Assembly (NCBI RefSeq): GCF_003286085.1
Contig: NW_020825298.1
Coordinates: 496,001 to 560,000 of the forward strand
DNA: 64,000 nucleotides
Reading direction: 5' to 3'
From: Drosophila persimilis
Taxonomy: Eukaryota > Arthropoda > Insecta > Diptera > Drosophilidae
Shown: positions 26,401 to 40,500 of the stretch, piece by piece
How the letters are laid out: every line of letters starts with the position of its first letter
Numbering within the stretch: position 1 is the first letter of the stretch
Position numbers and translations under genes: made by a program
The notes under the pieces: model-generated
Told to the model about the DNA's origin: nothing
Database searches by the model: none
The model's input: the letters and a program-made list of their open reading frames with translations, nothing else

Positions 26401-29400
26401 CCGACAAGCACGCACGCACCAAGTCCCAGGCGAATGCCATCAATGAGAGATTTGCTATAAGAGTAAGTGCTGAACTCTATTCTACTCTCATCTTCTGTTT
26501 GCATTCCGCATATACTGCATATACGGCATATACTGCATATAATCTGTTCAACGCTTTTCCATTAACCTAGCCGAAGATTCTCCTCTGCGTCCTCGCAGTC
26601 CATCCCTATCCCATCCTCAACGAAATTCAAATTCAAAGCAAACTAATCACTCCAAAGGCTTTGCGGCTGCAACCAGCAGCAGGGCTAGGGCTTCAAAAAT
26701 CACCAGACCAAACCCTGTCCAGGACGTGAAGAGCCCCCCAGCACTCCCCCACTCCAGTCCGATTCTGAGATCTGATTCCTAGAACCCAGAAAACGCGGCA
26801 ACCGAAAACGCGGCTAAAAGCGTGAGCCCCAGAAACGGGAGGAAAAAAATTGTAACGAGCGTGAAACTTTTTTTGTGCCTTCGTGGCCCTAAAACGCAGT
26901 GGATGGATGCTTCGTGCCCCGTATGCAACATCTCCATTCCGTCGTCTCTCCATTTACAAGCGAAAAAGGGAGTCCGCGCAAAACTGTGACCCCAACGGAA
27001 CGGCATAGCTGCAAGCAGCAGGAGAGTAGCAACTCCTCGAACAGAGAACTCCGTGTGCGCCAGGCATACTCTTAACATGGTCATTCGCCTGGTCTGGTCT
27101 CGCATCCCCAGCCCATCTCTCATTGCCGGCTACCCTTCCGCAGATCCCCCTATTTACAATGGAGCACACAACATGCCCTCCTCTACCTTTGCACACTCTT
27201 CTTTCTCCCCTTCTCGCGTGTGTGGGTACTAGTCGGCAGTGGTACGTACGACCATAGCATACTTTTGTGCGCTCCCCGCTAATGCATTTGCATTTCGGGT
27301 TATTTACAGTTGGCCATACGCTACTCCGAGGCCACTGCCACTTCTTCCACTACTTGCACTACTCCCACTCATATTTCTTGCTGCCTTCGTTCGCGTTGGC
27401 TTGAACTTTGACCTTTTGTGACCTATTGGGGGGCACTTGGAGCTTAGAGGCAGACGAAGACCAAGACGAGGACATACCTCGAAAGCAAACTTCAATTACT
27501 GCAATTGCCGCATTTTGTGAGGCAATCTTCGCATAAATATTGCAATAACATTTATCTGTATCTGTGGCCACAGGCCGGGTGGACAGTTTATAGATGGCCA
27601 ACACACACACACACACACACACACACACTTATATGGGGGGTTTCAATTCAATTTACGAGCCTATTCCGGCCCGCAGTCAACCCACATCAGCCCCACATCA
27701 CAGCAGTTCTGCCATAACTAAAACTAATTCAAATGAAACATTCTGCAAGCAAATTGCCCAAAAGCAAAATCAAAATCCAAAGCAAACGCAAATGTGCCCA
27801 TTAAATAACCGAAAGGACGAACAACAGGCAGAGAATGCACTCATGCAATTACCCAGAGCCAGAGCAATAGCCAGACCCAGAGTAGGGCTGGGAGCCAGGA
27901 CATCACGGATCGTGGGGGAATGGAGGGAATAGAGGGGAGAGAGGGAAAAGAGGGTTCCTAATGTTCGCTTCTGACATTTGACTGACAAGTTGTCAATGGC
28001 AGTCAGCAGTGGAGGAGCAGTGGGGCAGTGGAGCCGTGGAGAAAAGGGGAGCATTTCATAGTTGTGACAGCAGAAATGTTATTTCTCATGAGTCGAAGCG
28101 AAACGTGGAGTGGAGTGAAAAAGCGACTGCACACACAAAGGATATCGATGACGGCGACAGCCAAAAATTAGCTGTCAAGCTCCATGACAAGTTCCAGAAC
28201 TCATTCTGTTCCATCGAAGAGGGGATTTAGGGTTAAAGTTACGGCGCTCATGATTTGAATTAGTCAAACAGTCCACAAAAAACAGTCAACAGTCAACCGT
28301 CATAAGTTTGCAGGTCATCCCACGGTTCAGATTTGTCTAAAGGGATTCTTTTTTGTCTCTCTTTCCTTTCAATCGACCGACAGGTGCCGCCCACCAACCA
28401 AACGAAGCTCGAGGGCGAAAAAGTGATATTCTCATGCGAGGCTAAGGCGATGCCCGGCAACGTGACCGTCCGCTGGTTCCGCGAGGGATCGCCGGTGCGC
28501 GAGGTCGCGTCGCTGGAGACCCGTGTCACCATTCGCAAGGACGGATCCCTCATCATCAACCCCATCAAGCCGGACGACTCGGGCCAGTACCTGTGCGAGG
28601 TGACCAACGGCATCGGCGATCCGCAGAGTGCCTCCGCCTACCTCAGCGTCGAATGTGAGTGCAGCCATCGCATTGCTCCTCGATTCCGGCCATTATCAAT
28701 TTTCCTTCACACACTCCACCCTCCACAGATCCTGCCAAGGTCACGTTCACGCCAACGGTGCAATATCTGCCCTTCCGGCTGGCAGGAGTCGTCCAGTGCT
28801 ACATCAAGTCGAGTCCCCAGCTGCAGTACGTGACCTGGACGAAGGACAAGCGCCTGCTGGAGCCCTACCAGATGAAGGACATCGTGGTGATGGCCAACGG
28901 GTCGCTGCTCTTCACGCGCGTCAACGAGGAGCACCAAGGCCAGTACTCCTGCACGCCCTACAATGCCCAGGGCACGCACGGCGCCTCCGGCTTCATGGAC
29001 GTGCTGGTCCGCAAGCCGCCGGCCTTCACTGTGGAGCCTGATACGCTCTACCAGCGCAAGGTCGGCGACAGCGTCGAGATGCACTGCGACGCCGTCGAGG
29101 CGGAGGGCACCGAGCGGCCCACCATCAAGTGGCAGCGCCAGGAGGGCGAGCAGCTGGCCGACTCGCAGCGCAACCGCATCAAGATCTCCGGCGGCAACAT
29201 GACCATCGAGAACCTGCGGCGCGAGGACTTTGGCTACTACCAGTGCGTCGTGTCCAACGAGGTGGCCACCTTGATGGCCGTCACGCAGCTGGTGATCGAG
29301 GGCACCCAGCCGCATGCCCCCTACAACATCACCGGCAAGGCCACCGAGTCCTCCATCACGCTCCAGTGGCTGCCCGGCTACAGCGGGGGCTCCGAGTACA

Positions 29401-31551
29401 AGCAGGACTACACGATCTGGTTCCGCGAAGCGGGCGTCAACGACTGGCAGACCATCTCGGTGACGCCCTCGGGCAGTACCCAGGTGACCATTAACGGCCT
29501 GGCCTCCGGCACCACCTACGAGTTCCAGGTGGTGGGTCGCAACGTCCTCGGCGACGGGATGATGAGCAAAGTGATGACCGTGCGGACGCTGGGTGAGTTT
29601 TGCTTGTTCCTCAGATCCTCCTTTGCATTTAGTACTTTTTGCTTTGGCTATTTTCCTTTTGCTCCTTTTGCTCGTTTTGGGTTCCTTTTGCTGCAATCGT
29701 CCCAGCATCGTATGCACATTGTTCTATCATGAAAAACCTATGCACTAGAGGAGACTCGATCCACAAGCCCGCCAGCCCACAAGTCCACAGTTGGGGCTTC
29801 GGGGTCGAGGCCCTCTCTACTTTGGATTGGCTCTAACATAACGCTCTTGTTTTTCTCTCGTTTTCTTCTCTTTTTCTCACGATCTCCATCGATCTCCAAC
29901 CAAAACCAAACCGCTACTCGATCTCTAACTTTCTCATACTAATCATGCGCCGCAATCAAATGCAATACCAAAAAATGCAATGCCAAAACTCAACATCGAC
30001 TCTCACTCGCGCATTGAATCTCGAATTTTTCTTGCTGACGTTGGATGCCACCATTGAAAAATTCGAATTCAATCCAATAGAAGACGCTCCGGCAGCGCCA
30101 CGTAATGTCAAGGCTGCAACACAACCGCCCGACTCATTCTTTCAGCTAATGCCAGACGAAGCTGGTAAGAGAATCAACCAACAAAAACCAAAATCAACAA
30201 ACCAAAACACCCAACAAGCAAAAACCAAAAACTAAAAACCGAAAACCAAAAACCAAAATCCTTAGTCAAGTAAATGCGAATGCGTATGCGTATGCATTGT
30301 AGATGTAAATAAGAAACAAAACACGAGGACCCCAACCACAATTACAAGGATTAAAACTATGAATGAACTTAATGACGAATGCTTTTGATAACGGAATGCT
30401 TTTGCTGATAACAAGAGGCAGACAATGCGATGAAAGAGCCCTCGGGGAGACCGCAAAAGTGGCATTCATGTGTGGTGCAGTGTATCTGCCTTCCTTCCTT
30501 CCTTCCTTCCTTGCCTGACTGAACTGATGAGTGGAGTGTAGTGTCTAAATATACGCGTATATTTTTAAATTATCGGGAACTAAGTACAAAAGGGATAAGG
30601 CTAGACCACAGACCCCCTCCCCCTCCCGCCCACGCAGAGTCCCAAAAAATATTCAATATTCATTTCGGGAACAATTAAATATTCAAACCAATTATACAAC
30701 GCAGGAAAGTAGGAAATGGGGATAGTGGATAGGGGATTGGGGATTGGGGGATTAGGGGATGATCTGCCCTCAATCTGCTCAGTGGAGCCCTGCTCCACGG
30801 TTTTATTGGCTGCCAAAGCACGCCCCAAATTCGCGCCATTTCCCACGGGGCATAATTTCTGCCACATGTGCGATGCAGAGGGCAGGGGCACGGCTTGTTT
30901 TGTGCTGTGCTGTGGAGGATGCGATGTCCGGACTCTGCTCTGGCTGTGAATATTACATTTCACGCACGCACACACAAACACACACACACACAACGTGTGT
31001 CTATGTGTGTATGCGTTCGAGCGAACCGTTCGCAGCGTAATTAAAACAGTTTGTCCCACATTTAATTATTTAAATTAATTGAACTGTTTTTACAACTGTG
31101 CCCCGACCGAGGCGGGGAGCCGTGGAGCCGTGGAGCTGCCTTCGTTGTCGTGTTTCGTGTCTTGCAGGTCGTGCGGTCGATATGACAACGCCCACGCCCC
31201 ATGCCCCACGCCCCATGCCCCATGAGGGTGGTATAATTTAAACAACCATATTACCAAATGCCGAGGCACATTTAACAAGGATACCTCCGACCTGCTGCTC
31301 CCCCTCTTCTCTGTCCTGGCCGCCCATTGCGGGCGCAGTAGGTGCGGCAATTTGAATGCCTTTGTCGACGTTGCCGCGTGTTTTTCCAACCGCTTTGCGA
31401 TAATAGTTAATTTTATACTCCCCCCCATACCTGCCCCCTCCCCCACCCGCTCAGTAGCAGTCTCTCGCTCTCCCTCACTCTCTTGGTCTGTAGTTTATCC
31501 CCTACATACACCCCCTAGTTGTACCCTCCCCGCCTGCTGTATATAAGAACA

Positions 31552-31585
<34 letters not shown>

Positions 31586-34500
31586 TAAATGTTTTCCCCC
31601 CATTTAGCGTATTTAATTTACTTGCATTAGTATCTGTGTGTATCTGTGTGTGTGTTTATGGGTATAGATGTGTGTGCTCGTAGCATATGTGTGTGTATCA
31701 GTGCGTGTTTTGGCGCACGCGTATGTTCAAAAAATAAGGGAAACAGCAGCAGAAGCAGAGCCAGAAGCAGCAGCAGCAGCAGAAGCAACAAAATAACAAC
31801 AACAGAAAAACGCCAGAAACAACCAAATAACAAAAAAAAACTACAACAACAACAACGAACGAACGAACGAACGAACGAACAGTAGAAACTCTGGCGGTGG
31901 CAACTCTAGCGGCAAATGTGCGCTGTGTTGTGTAATGCAACCCTGGATTTCGTGTACGTGTGTACCTTTTTTTGGCGCTTGTAACGAAACACCTTCAGAA
32001 ACAACCATCATCCGCAAACGCAACGCCCGCCCATTCAGATTCAGCCACCCACTACTCTACAGACACAACACCAACACCACGCGCCCCATCCCCACCCCAC
32101 CCCCGCCTCATCCTCATTCTCAGCCGCCCTCACACACACACAAACAAATACAACTAGCAGCAGCAGCAGAAATTGTATTTCTTTTTGGCTTTTATTTTCG
32201 TTTTTTTGTGCTTTATTTTTCTTATAATATTTTTCCTCTTTTTTTTTTTTTAAATCGTGCATAAAACATCAACGGTAAACCATTTGCCACCGCCCTCCGC
32301 CACACCCACACCCACACCCACTCCCATACCCTCCTTTCAAACGGAAGGACGTGCGTGCACGTGAATGTCAGTGTGTGTGTCCGTGCCGCATTTGTTTATG
32401 TCAAGCAATTTTCATACGCCATGTAGACCCTGACGCTGGCACGCTGGCACGATGGCACGGTGGCACGGTGGCACGGTGGCATGTGGAACAGTTCTGTGTT
32501 CAGTGTTCGGTGCGTGCTGCTGCTGCTGGCAGGGCTTGTTGGGCTTGTTGTTTTATCCTTGCGCCGCAGCGCTTAAAAATTAATAACAACAATGCGAGGC
32601 AGCAGCAGAAGCAACAGCAGAAGCAGCAGCACGCTACTTGAACAGTTGCAAATTTCCGCCACTGACATTCGACAAAATAAACCAAGTGGAGCAGCTATCG
32701 CCTGCTCGACTAGACGATACCCAGCAGCAGTGTGCAGAACTCTCTTCTGAGTGCGGACTAGGCATACCCTTCCTAAAGCAGCGGCAAAAGTTGGAGCTTG
32801 AAGCATGCAGCAAATGCATGTCAAGGCTGATTACACACAACCACACACACACACACGCACACACACACTCTCTGACTGAAACACACATATGTACAGATGT
32901 ACATATGTACGTACGTTGAGCATTTATGAATATTCAATGCATTTCACTGTCATAATTGCAGCTGGGGCTCGGTATGTGCCTCCTTCTTGGAGGTCGACCT
33001 CTGGTCTCGGTCTCTGATTTGCATTCCGTCAAGGTAAACCAATTGACTGCTGGATCTTGAGTGATTGCCTCTCACCCGCAAGCCGGTGTGGCCCGACCTT
33101 TTGGAACTCCTGACCCCCCAATACACACCCACTGTACACCCCACAACAGAGGGCTTTAGTAGTTTAGTATTTCGGTTGTTGGATTGCACTTTTCTATTAT
33201 TGCACTTTTCCTCATTTCGGGCTGCACTCTCTGTAATTAATCTTTAAAACATCTTACTGGATTTTTCGATTTGATTTGTGATCATTTTCGTTCTGTTTTC
33301 TGTTCTGTTTCCGTTTTATTTGCAGACCTTTTAGCATATTTTGACATTTTCTTTCACACCGATTCGCGGGGCAAGCTAGTTTATTCGCCACCCAGATTGA
33401 GAGTGAAAGGTACTCGTATTAAAAACATATCACATATCCCATATCGCACACCATACCCCGCATATATACCCGTCAATAATTTTACAGCATTTCCCGCTCC
33501 CCTGGCCAACATGTTGCAGGTCCCTCTTAAGTAATGTCTCTGTCTTGCGGCACAGCCTGTAATTCCACAATTCCTGCAGCTGCAGATTTACTGCCTCTGC
33601 GGGTGCCACACCTACCATCCACAGCACACAGTGTGTGCCACAGTGCCAGAGTGCCACAGTGCCACTGCCACTGCCACTGCTGCAGTCATAAATAACATTT
33701 AACCGTGCGGCGCCTCACAGGGTCGCGATGCCCAGTCCCGTACCCTTTGTGTACCCTGTCGTGTCTACCCTTGACATTTTTACAGTGTCTCCGTCCGTCA
33801 GTCCGTTTGTACGTTTGTACGTCCGGCCGTCTGCTGTGTCTACCCATCTCATTTAGGCCTTCCTTGGTCCGTGCGCCTTTCCCTGCCGTACGCCATCCCC
33901 ATTTTATGTCTTTTTATGTTTGTCACTTGTCTCGTTTATGTTATGTCAAATCTGCGCACATTTTTTATACGGGCCATGGGCCAAAGGGTTGTCGTTGCGC
34001 CCCACCTCCCCCACTCCAAGGATCCACCTCCAGCTACTGCTCTTTCTGCCGCCATTCGCATAATCAACTTTTGATATATGCAAGACAGAGTGTAGAGTGT
34101 ATATGCGCTTTCAAATCTCCCGAGAGAGCTCTTTAAAAGCATTTTTAATTAGAATACATACATATATAATGAGCGTGGCATTTTTCGTTAGCGTTTCATA
34201 ATAAATGGCTTGCACTTATTGCCACACGTTCGCAAATCCCCCGTTTTCCCATTCCCCCGTTCCCCCCTTCCAACTCATCTGTTATCCTGCAGCTTTTTGG
34301 GGGAGCCCCCATCTCGTTCCTGCTGTTGTTCCGCTTGTGCTGCTGCGCTTTACCCCAAAAAATTCAAACGAAATTCCCCCGCATTTGCACCGTCAGCGTC
34401 AGCGTTCATCTAAGCAGCCATCCCCACACCAACACACGCACACAATGACAGACTGATACGAGCTAGCACACACCGATACAAGCAAACGCACACACAGATG

Positions 34501-37500
34501 CATGGCACACATCGGTTTATGCTGTTGAAAATTTCATAAGCGCCGTTGGGAGCCTCCGTCGGAAGGAGGACGCTGAAGAGGAGGAGCAGCTGTAACCTGG
34601 GGGACATTTTACATGACATATCGTATTGTGTCTCTTATTTCTCCAAGCTGTTTTAATTTGCATTTGCATGTGCGACATCCCCCACCCGATCCGATACCCT
34701 GGAGATCGACCGACCGACCGGCAGTTAATTGCATCGAGCACGAGTTCTCACAAATCACCAGCGAGAGGAGGTCCTGCCACCCGAGAGACAGAGAGTGAGA
34801 GAGAGAACTCACTGAGAATTCAGGTTATCCATGGCCTGTCCGTCTAGGCCCGTAATTTGTATCTGTATCTGGCCATGGCCTAGGCTCTAGCCAGACAGAC
34901 AGACAGACACCAGAGTGTTCGTCTCCATGTCCGTGTAGTCCTCGTCCGTTGTTGTTGTTGTTGTTCCTGTTGTTGCTGTTGCTGTTGCTGTTGCTGTTGC
35001 ATGGACATGTACTCGTATATTTTTATCATTTTTCCGTTGTGATGCCGAACGGATGTTTGGGTTTGGGGACAAGTATTCAAATACGAAAATGGAAAGTTTT
35101 ATGTGTGTATGCTAATTAAAATGTGTTTTTGTCAATCCCTTTTCGCCCAGTAAATCCCATTCCCATGACTCCTTCTCCTCCTCCTCCTCATTCTTGTTCT
35201 TGTTCTTGTTGCCGCTTTCCTCGTCATGAATAAATGCATGGTGCAAAAAGAAAGTAAAAAGACGCAAAAAAAAGTAAAAGGGTTGTCTGTGCGCTGGCAA
35301 GAGTTGCAAAAAGCCAAATGGAAATTTCATAAAGCTTTTAAGCGAAACGAAAGAGGAAAAAAAGTAAATGTAATAAAATAAATAAAAGAATCTAAAACAA
35401 AGCAAGACCCGGGGATGAGCCGGTGCAGGACACACCCTTCGGAATTAGTTGGATGATAATATTTTCAGAAGGGAATTAAATAGCTATTAGATCTATCGCC
35501 CGAAGAAGGATACAAGTTAGTGCGGGACTCAAGCTTTCGATCCGAATGAATGTACTTTCTCTGAGGGAAAACCCAGCCAAGCGGCGAAGGCAATGCGGAA
35601 AGGTAATAAAAGGGCAACGCGGACTCCGCGGAAACTCGGAAAATTCCTCGCGTAAATAAACAAAGCATAAAATGAAATGCAAATAAATCAAAAATAATGC
35701 AAACGATTTAGCCACCCCCCCTCGGAAAGGTGTACGAGTGTGTTGGATTTTGAAATTGAAAATGGGGTCTGGTCTGGTATACACGGGATGGGAATTCCCT
35801 TCAACACTTCCACTTCCTGTAACATACTAATTCTCTCTTTTTCTCTCTCCCGTCCTCTCCCCTCCCCTGTGTCTCTTCCGAACCCAAAATGTCGTTGCAG
35901 GTCCAAAGCCCGGGCCCCCACGGAACGTGTCCGTCACGGAGGTGTCCAACGGATTCCTCATCACGTGGCAGTCGCCGCTGGAGCGGGCGCACATCGTCAA
36001 GTTCTACACGATTAAGTACCGCACGGACGCCCAGTGGAAGACGTTGAACCGCGGACAGATACGGCCGGAGGAGACGCAGTATCTAGTGAAGAACCTGGTG
36101 GGCGGACGGACCTACTACTTCCGGGTGCTGGCCAACTCGGAGAAATCGTACGAGTCCAGCGACGAGGTGAAGTTCCCCGTGCCGGCACGTGTCAAGCATA
36201 AAGCTATAACCGCCGGCGTCGTTGGGGGCATCCTGTTTTTTATTGTTGCGATCATTTTATCGGTTTGTGCCGTAAAAATTTGCAATAAACGTAAACGACG
36301 AAAACAGGAAAAAGGTAACACTGAGGCCCAGAGCTAACACACACACTTGAAATGGTTTTTGATGACATTCTCCGATAACTTTTGATAACTGATAACTGAT
36401 AAATGATAATGATATGATACTGCCTACTGCTAATGATACTACTAAGATGATACTTACTGATGATCTGATCCCTACGATATACTCTCTAATACCAGTAATA
36501 ACCAGAATAGCGATTGATGATGTGTTCTTGTTGTTGTCTAATGAACCCACTAAATACAGCCACTAACATGGCCAACAGCCCTACAGTGCAGTGCATTGCC
36601 TTTTATCAGTTCTGCCTTTTGAGTTTTCACCGACGCCGACAGTATTGGAGTATGGAAGCGCCCCTTCCATTAATCGGCATTCGGGTTACTCGGTTTATTC
36701 GACAACAAAAACACATTTGAGACCTGCATTTGAGACCAATGTTCCATTCTGTTCTGTTCTGTTTTGCTGAAGAGTAATCGTAAAAGTAAAAGTAAATTAT
36801 TTGTGGCAAAACAATCGGAAATTCTCCATAAATTATGCCTGTGTCTGAGCGAATATTTTCGTACATATTTTCGTTGTAGTTTGTTGCAAGTAAAATTCAG
36901 TTGCAATTTGGCAAAATTTGGCAAAAAAAAGAGCGTTACTGCAAAATTTCTGTATATAATATTTACATACTAATTGGATTTTGGTTTTATGTTTGCTTTT
37001 CCTGTTTGGTTTTCTTTGGTTGTTATCTTGAGTTCTGTCTGGGTCCTTCCCCTGTCCTCCCCTACAATCCAAGACGAACCCAAGACGAAACACTGGTCCG
37101 CTGGTCCAGGACTCCCGCCCGTACAGAGTGTAGACAAAAAAAGATGCATTCCCCCAGCTCTTAGTTCGAAATTGGCCATCGCATCAATCCTCAAGTTATC
37201 CATTTACGTTTGCATTCCATTAAATTATGTTTTAGTTTCGCATCATTGGCGGATCTTCTGTTCGGGATTACCTGAGTATCTTTTCTTCTGTTCTGACTTC
37301 ATAGTGCATTTTATTTCTGAAATTCAACGCATGTACATATAAATAGTTATTGCAACTTTAGTTAAGCATTAAGGAGGATTCAGCCGCCAGCAGAAAGACG
37401 ATAAATCGATTAAGCTCCACCCACGGCCCACGGCCCACGGCCAAGGCCCCAACAGACCCCCGGGCTACTCTCTCTCCCGTGTCCCCTCTTGAAGCGGAAA

Positions 37501-40500
37501 TTGAATATGCCAGGGCCTTCATTATGTTCGATATTCGCTGGATATACGCGTTTAATGTAATCGAATCGAAACGAATCGAGCCTCGTGCCGTACGTGTGTG
37601 CATATGGAATATGGAACCGACCAAGCCTCGCTCCTCGTCTGTCTCTCTGCCTTTGTCATTGGTTTTTGCTTTAATCTGTATTTTAAGTGGATTAATTAAT
37701 GTTGCGTTGTTTAAATCAATTATTTATGTATTCTTTTCGGAGCCACCACACACTTACACACAAAAAAGACGGAAAAGACAGAAAAACAGGACAATTTCGC
37801 AGCCCCATTAGCTGTGAAATATTATGTATGTGCGATACATACGAATACACTCGTATTCCACTATAGAAAACACATTGTTTTTTGATTTATTCCTTTGTTC
37901 TTTTAACGCTGTGGCAACCCACACACCCACACACGCACACACACACACACACACACACTAGCCACAGACAGAGTGAGAGTGAGAAAAAGAGATACATACG
38001 TACATATATACAGAATTAACGTTGAATCTGATAAAAAAAAATAATACCACAAAATACCTTTATCCGCGAATTATATTGACAAAAGCATGTTCTTGGCCAA
38101 ATCGTCGTTGTTTCTGCCCAGGGCTGAGTTCATGCTGGATAAAGGTATTTCAGAGATGTACAAAATACAATCTACATCTATGTACATGGCGCACAGGCGC
38201 TCATTTATATAGGGCACAATACTGGGCAGACGTTTTTTGTAAACAATTCACGCACAAAGATGGTAAAAAAGGCCCGCAATCCCACGTAGAAATTGAACAT
38301 GGCCAAAAGCCGGAAGACCGAAAGGTCGAAAGCTCAAAAGGCCTCTTCCAAGCATAAAATGATCGCTCCGACAAAAGTCACTGATGATCGGTCCGCCCTG
38401 TGCAGATTGCCTTGTGTCCTGCCACATGCCTGCCCAAGATCCTCCCCCTCGTTGTGCAGGTATGTGGCAGGGCCATATCTCCATACAACATGTGGACGCA
38501 ATGCACTCAGAAAAGGCCCCACCCGAACCCCAAGACCCTCGCAAAAAACAAAAACAAAAAACAAAAAACAAAAAAGAAATAAAAACAACGACACAGCGCG
38601 CAAGGGTAAGTTTTTGTTATCATATTAAAAATCGATGTCGTGTGCAACCACCGATCCTGAAGTTACTGACAACAAAACTAAAAGGTTATTTTCAGACGCG
38701 TCCAGTCCCTCGCCAACTTAACCAATCTAACAACCAATCAATCAATCAATCAATCAAACAATCAAACAGTCAATCAATCAATCAACCACTATATCACACT
38801 GACACAACTGTACTGAATCCACCATGCATACATACATACATACATACAGTGTCATCGATTAACAATCCATACATACGCATACAATCTATCCATCTATCTA
38901 GCCATCTGTTATGTCGGTTATGCATAGGCAGATCAAGCGCCCGCCGCAGCTCCACACTCTCTCTGAAAAGTATCTCAAGCACCCGAGCACTCACTCACTC
39001 AATCAGCCGCTGCGGCGCAAGCTCATTTCACACACAGATTTCATAATTACTCAAAGGCCACACTTCACACATCCACACACCACACACCACGAACCACACA
39101 CACCACAAAACCAATACCACTTCTCGTTTCTTGTTTCTCGTTTCTCGTTTCTCCGTTTTTGTATCTGAATCTTGAATCACTTGTTCGTTTTTTACGTTTT
39201 CTCGCTCCCGCCCTCGATGGAGAGAGTGTTCTCCGGGCGGACTAACTTTTGTGTCGCCCAACTTTTTGTTTCCGCTTCCGTTGTCGTCCCATAATCAGCA
39301 ATATTTGGTTTTCGATTTTCATTAAACTTATCCTCCTCTCTGCTCACTCTGTTCTCTGTTTCTCTCTTCTGTTCTGTTTTGTTTTGTTTTGTTTCATGAA
39401 TGCGCTCCTCATCATCCTCCTCATCCTACTCCTCATCCACTTGTCTGTCTCTCTTCTGTTTTCTGTTGTGGCACAATTCAATTCGTATCTTGACCATTCT
39501 CTCAAAAGCCATTTCACGTGTCATTGTTTTTTTTCCAACCATTCGAAGCCATATCCCAAATAAAATACTGCGAAGAGAGAGCACATGGCTGTACATATAT
39601 GTGTATATACTTGTGTATATACTTTTTGCATTTACATATAGGCGTATATGTGTGTGTGTATATTGTAATTGTATGTGAGGGTCCTCCATGAGTCCATGTG
39701 TCTCTCCACGAGTGTGTGTGCGTGCCAGGATTGCCCCGGGTCCGCGTCTCGAATTAGTTTGTCATTGACATCGAATGTCAATGGCCTTCCGCCTTCCGCC
39801 TTCCACCTTCCAGCCCCCCACCCCCTCTCGGAAACCCCATCCTCGGGGGCCTCGGGGAGAATTAAGTTTCGATTTAGTTGGGCATTAGATATGCCATTTA
39901 TTCCAAGTATTCCATGTAGTGACTCTCGTTCCAATTACCGTTTACTCTGACTGCAAAATTATCCCCCTGCCCCCTGCCTCCTGCCCCTACCTACTGCCTC
40001 CACTAATTGGCGCCTCCTTGTGTTCTGCTACATGTAATTGCCACACACTATAATCAACATCAGCCCGAACAACTAACAACAACTTAGTTTAGTCATAGCG
40101 ATAGTCATAGCACTAACTGGTAGCTGGTAACTGGTAGCTGGTGACTGCTCTAACTACTAAATGGTGGCCAGCATATAGCTGGTGGTAAACGCTTTCTGTT
40201 CTGCCTCTGTTACCCCTAGTTAATAATCTAGTAGCTGGCTAAAAATTTAAACAATCTCAACTTATTAGCATCGACAGCAGACGGCAGACAGCAGACGGCA
40301 GACAGCAGGGGAGTGCATGCAAATGAGTCCATTTCCTCGATACGAGTATAAGCGGATGAATCTGCCATATACATATGTGTATACGTCTATATGTAGAGTG
40401 CACTGTAGTATAGATACATCTATATCTGTGTATGTGTCCTGTGCCATGTGTCCTGTGTGTCGTGTACTGTATTTTATTTGCCCGGGATAGGACGGCTCAC

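Larger units (their letters stand above)
26122..28383 (+). other. tutl intron (exon 4 to 5)
   Basis: 2.3 kb. It holds the candidate 75-nt cassette exon at 26388-26462, a GCATATACT repeat near 26508-26540 and an (AC)14 run. The remainder shows no coding signal. Confidence 0.75.
30165..35900 (+). other. tutl intron (exon 7 to 8)
   Basis: 5.7 kb. It holds (TTCC)n at about 30488-30512, an 18-bp palindrome at 30547, AC and GAAC runs, and the weak exon candidate at 33326. No independent gene is supported. Confidence 0.75.

Noticed and set aside
28707-29717. 336-codon open frame on the minus strand
   Set aside because: It lies opposite tutl exon 6. Strong C/G-ending codon bias on the plus strand removes stops from the antisense frame. 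It has no splice structure or recognisable domain.
38246-38410. Lys/Ser-rich reading frame (MAKSRKTERSKAQKASSKHK)
   Set aside because: Initially looked like a basic protein or retrogene fragment, but it has an upstream stop, no conserved domain, no poly(A) remnant and no suitable splice sites.
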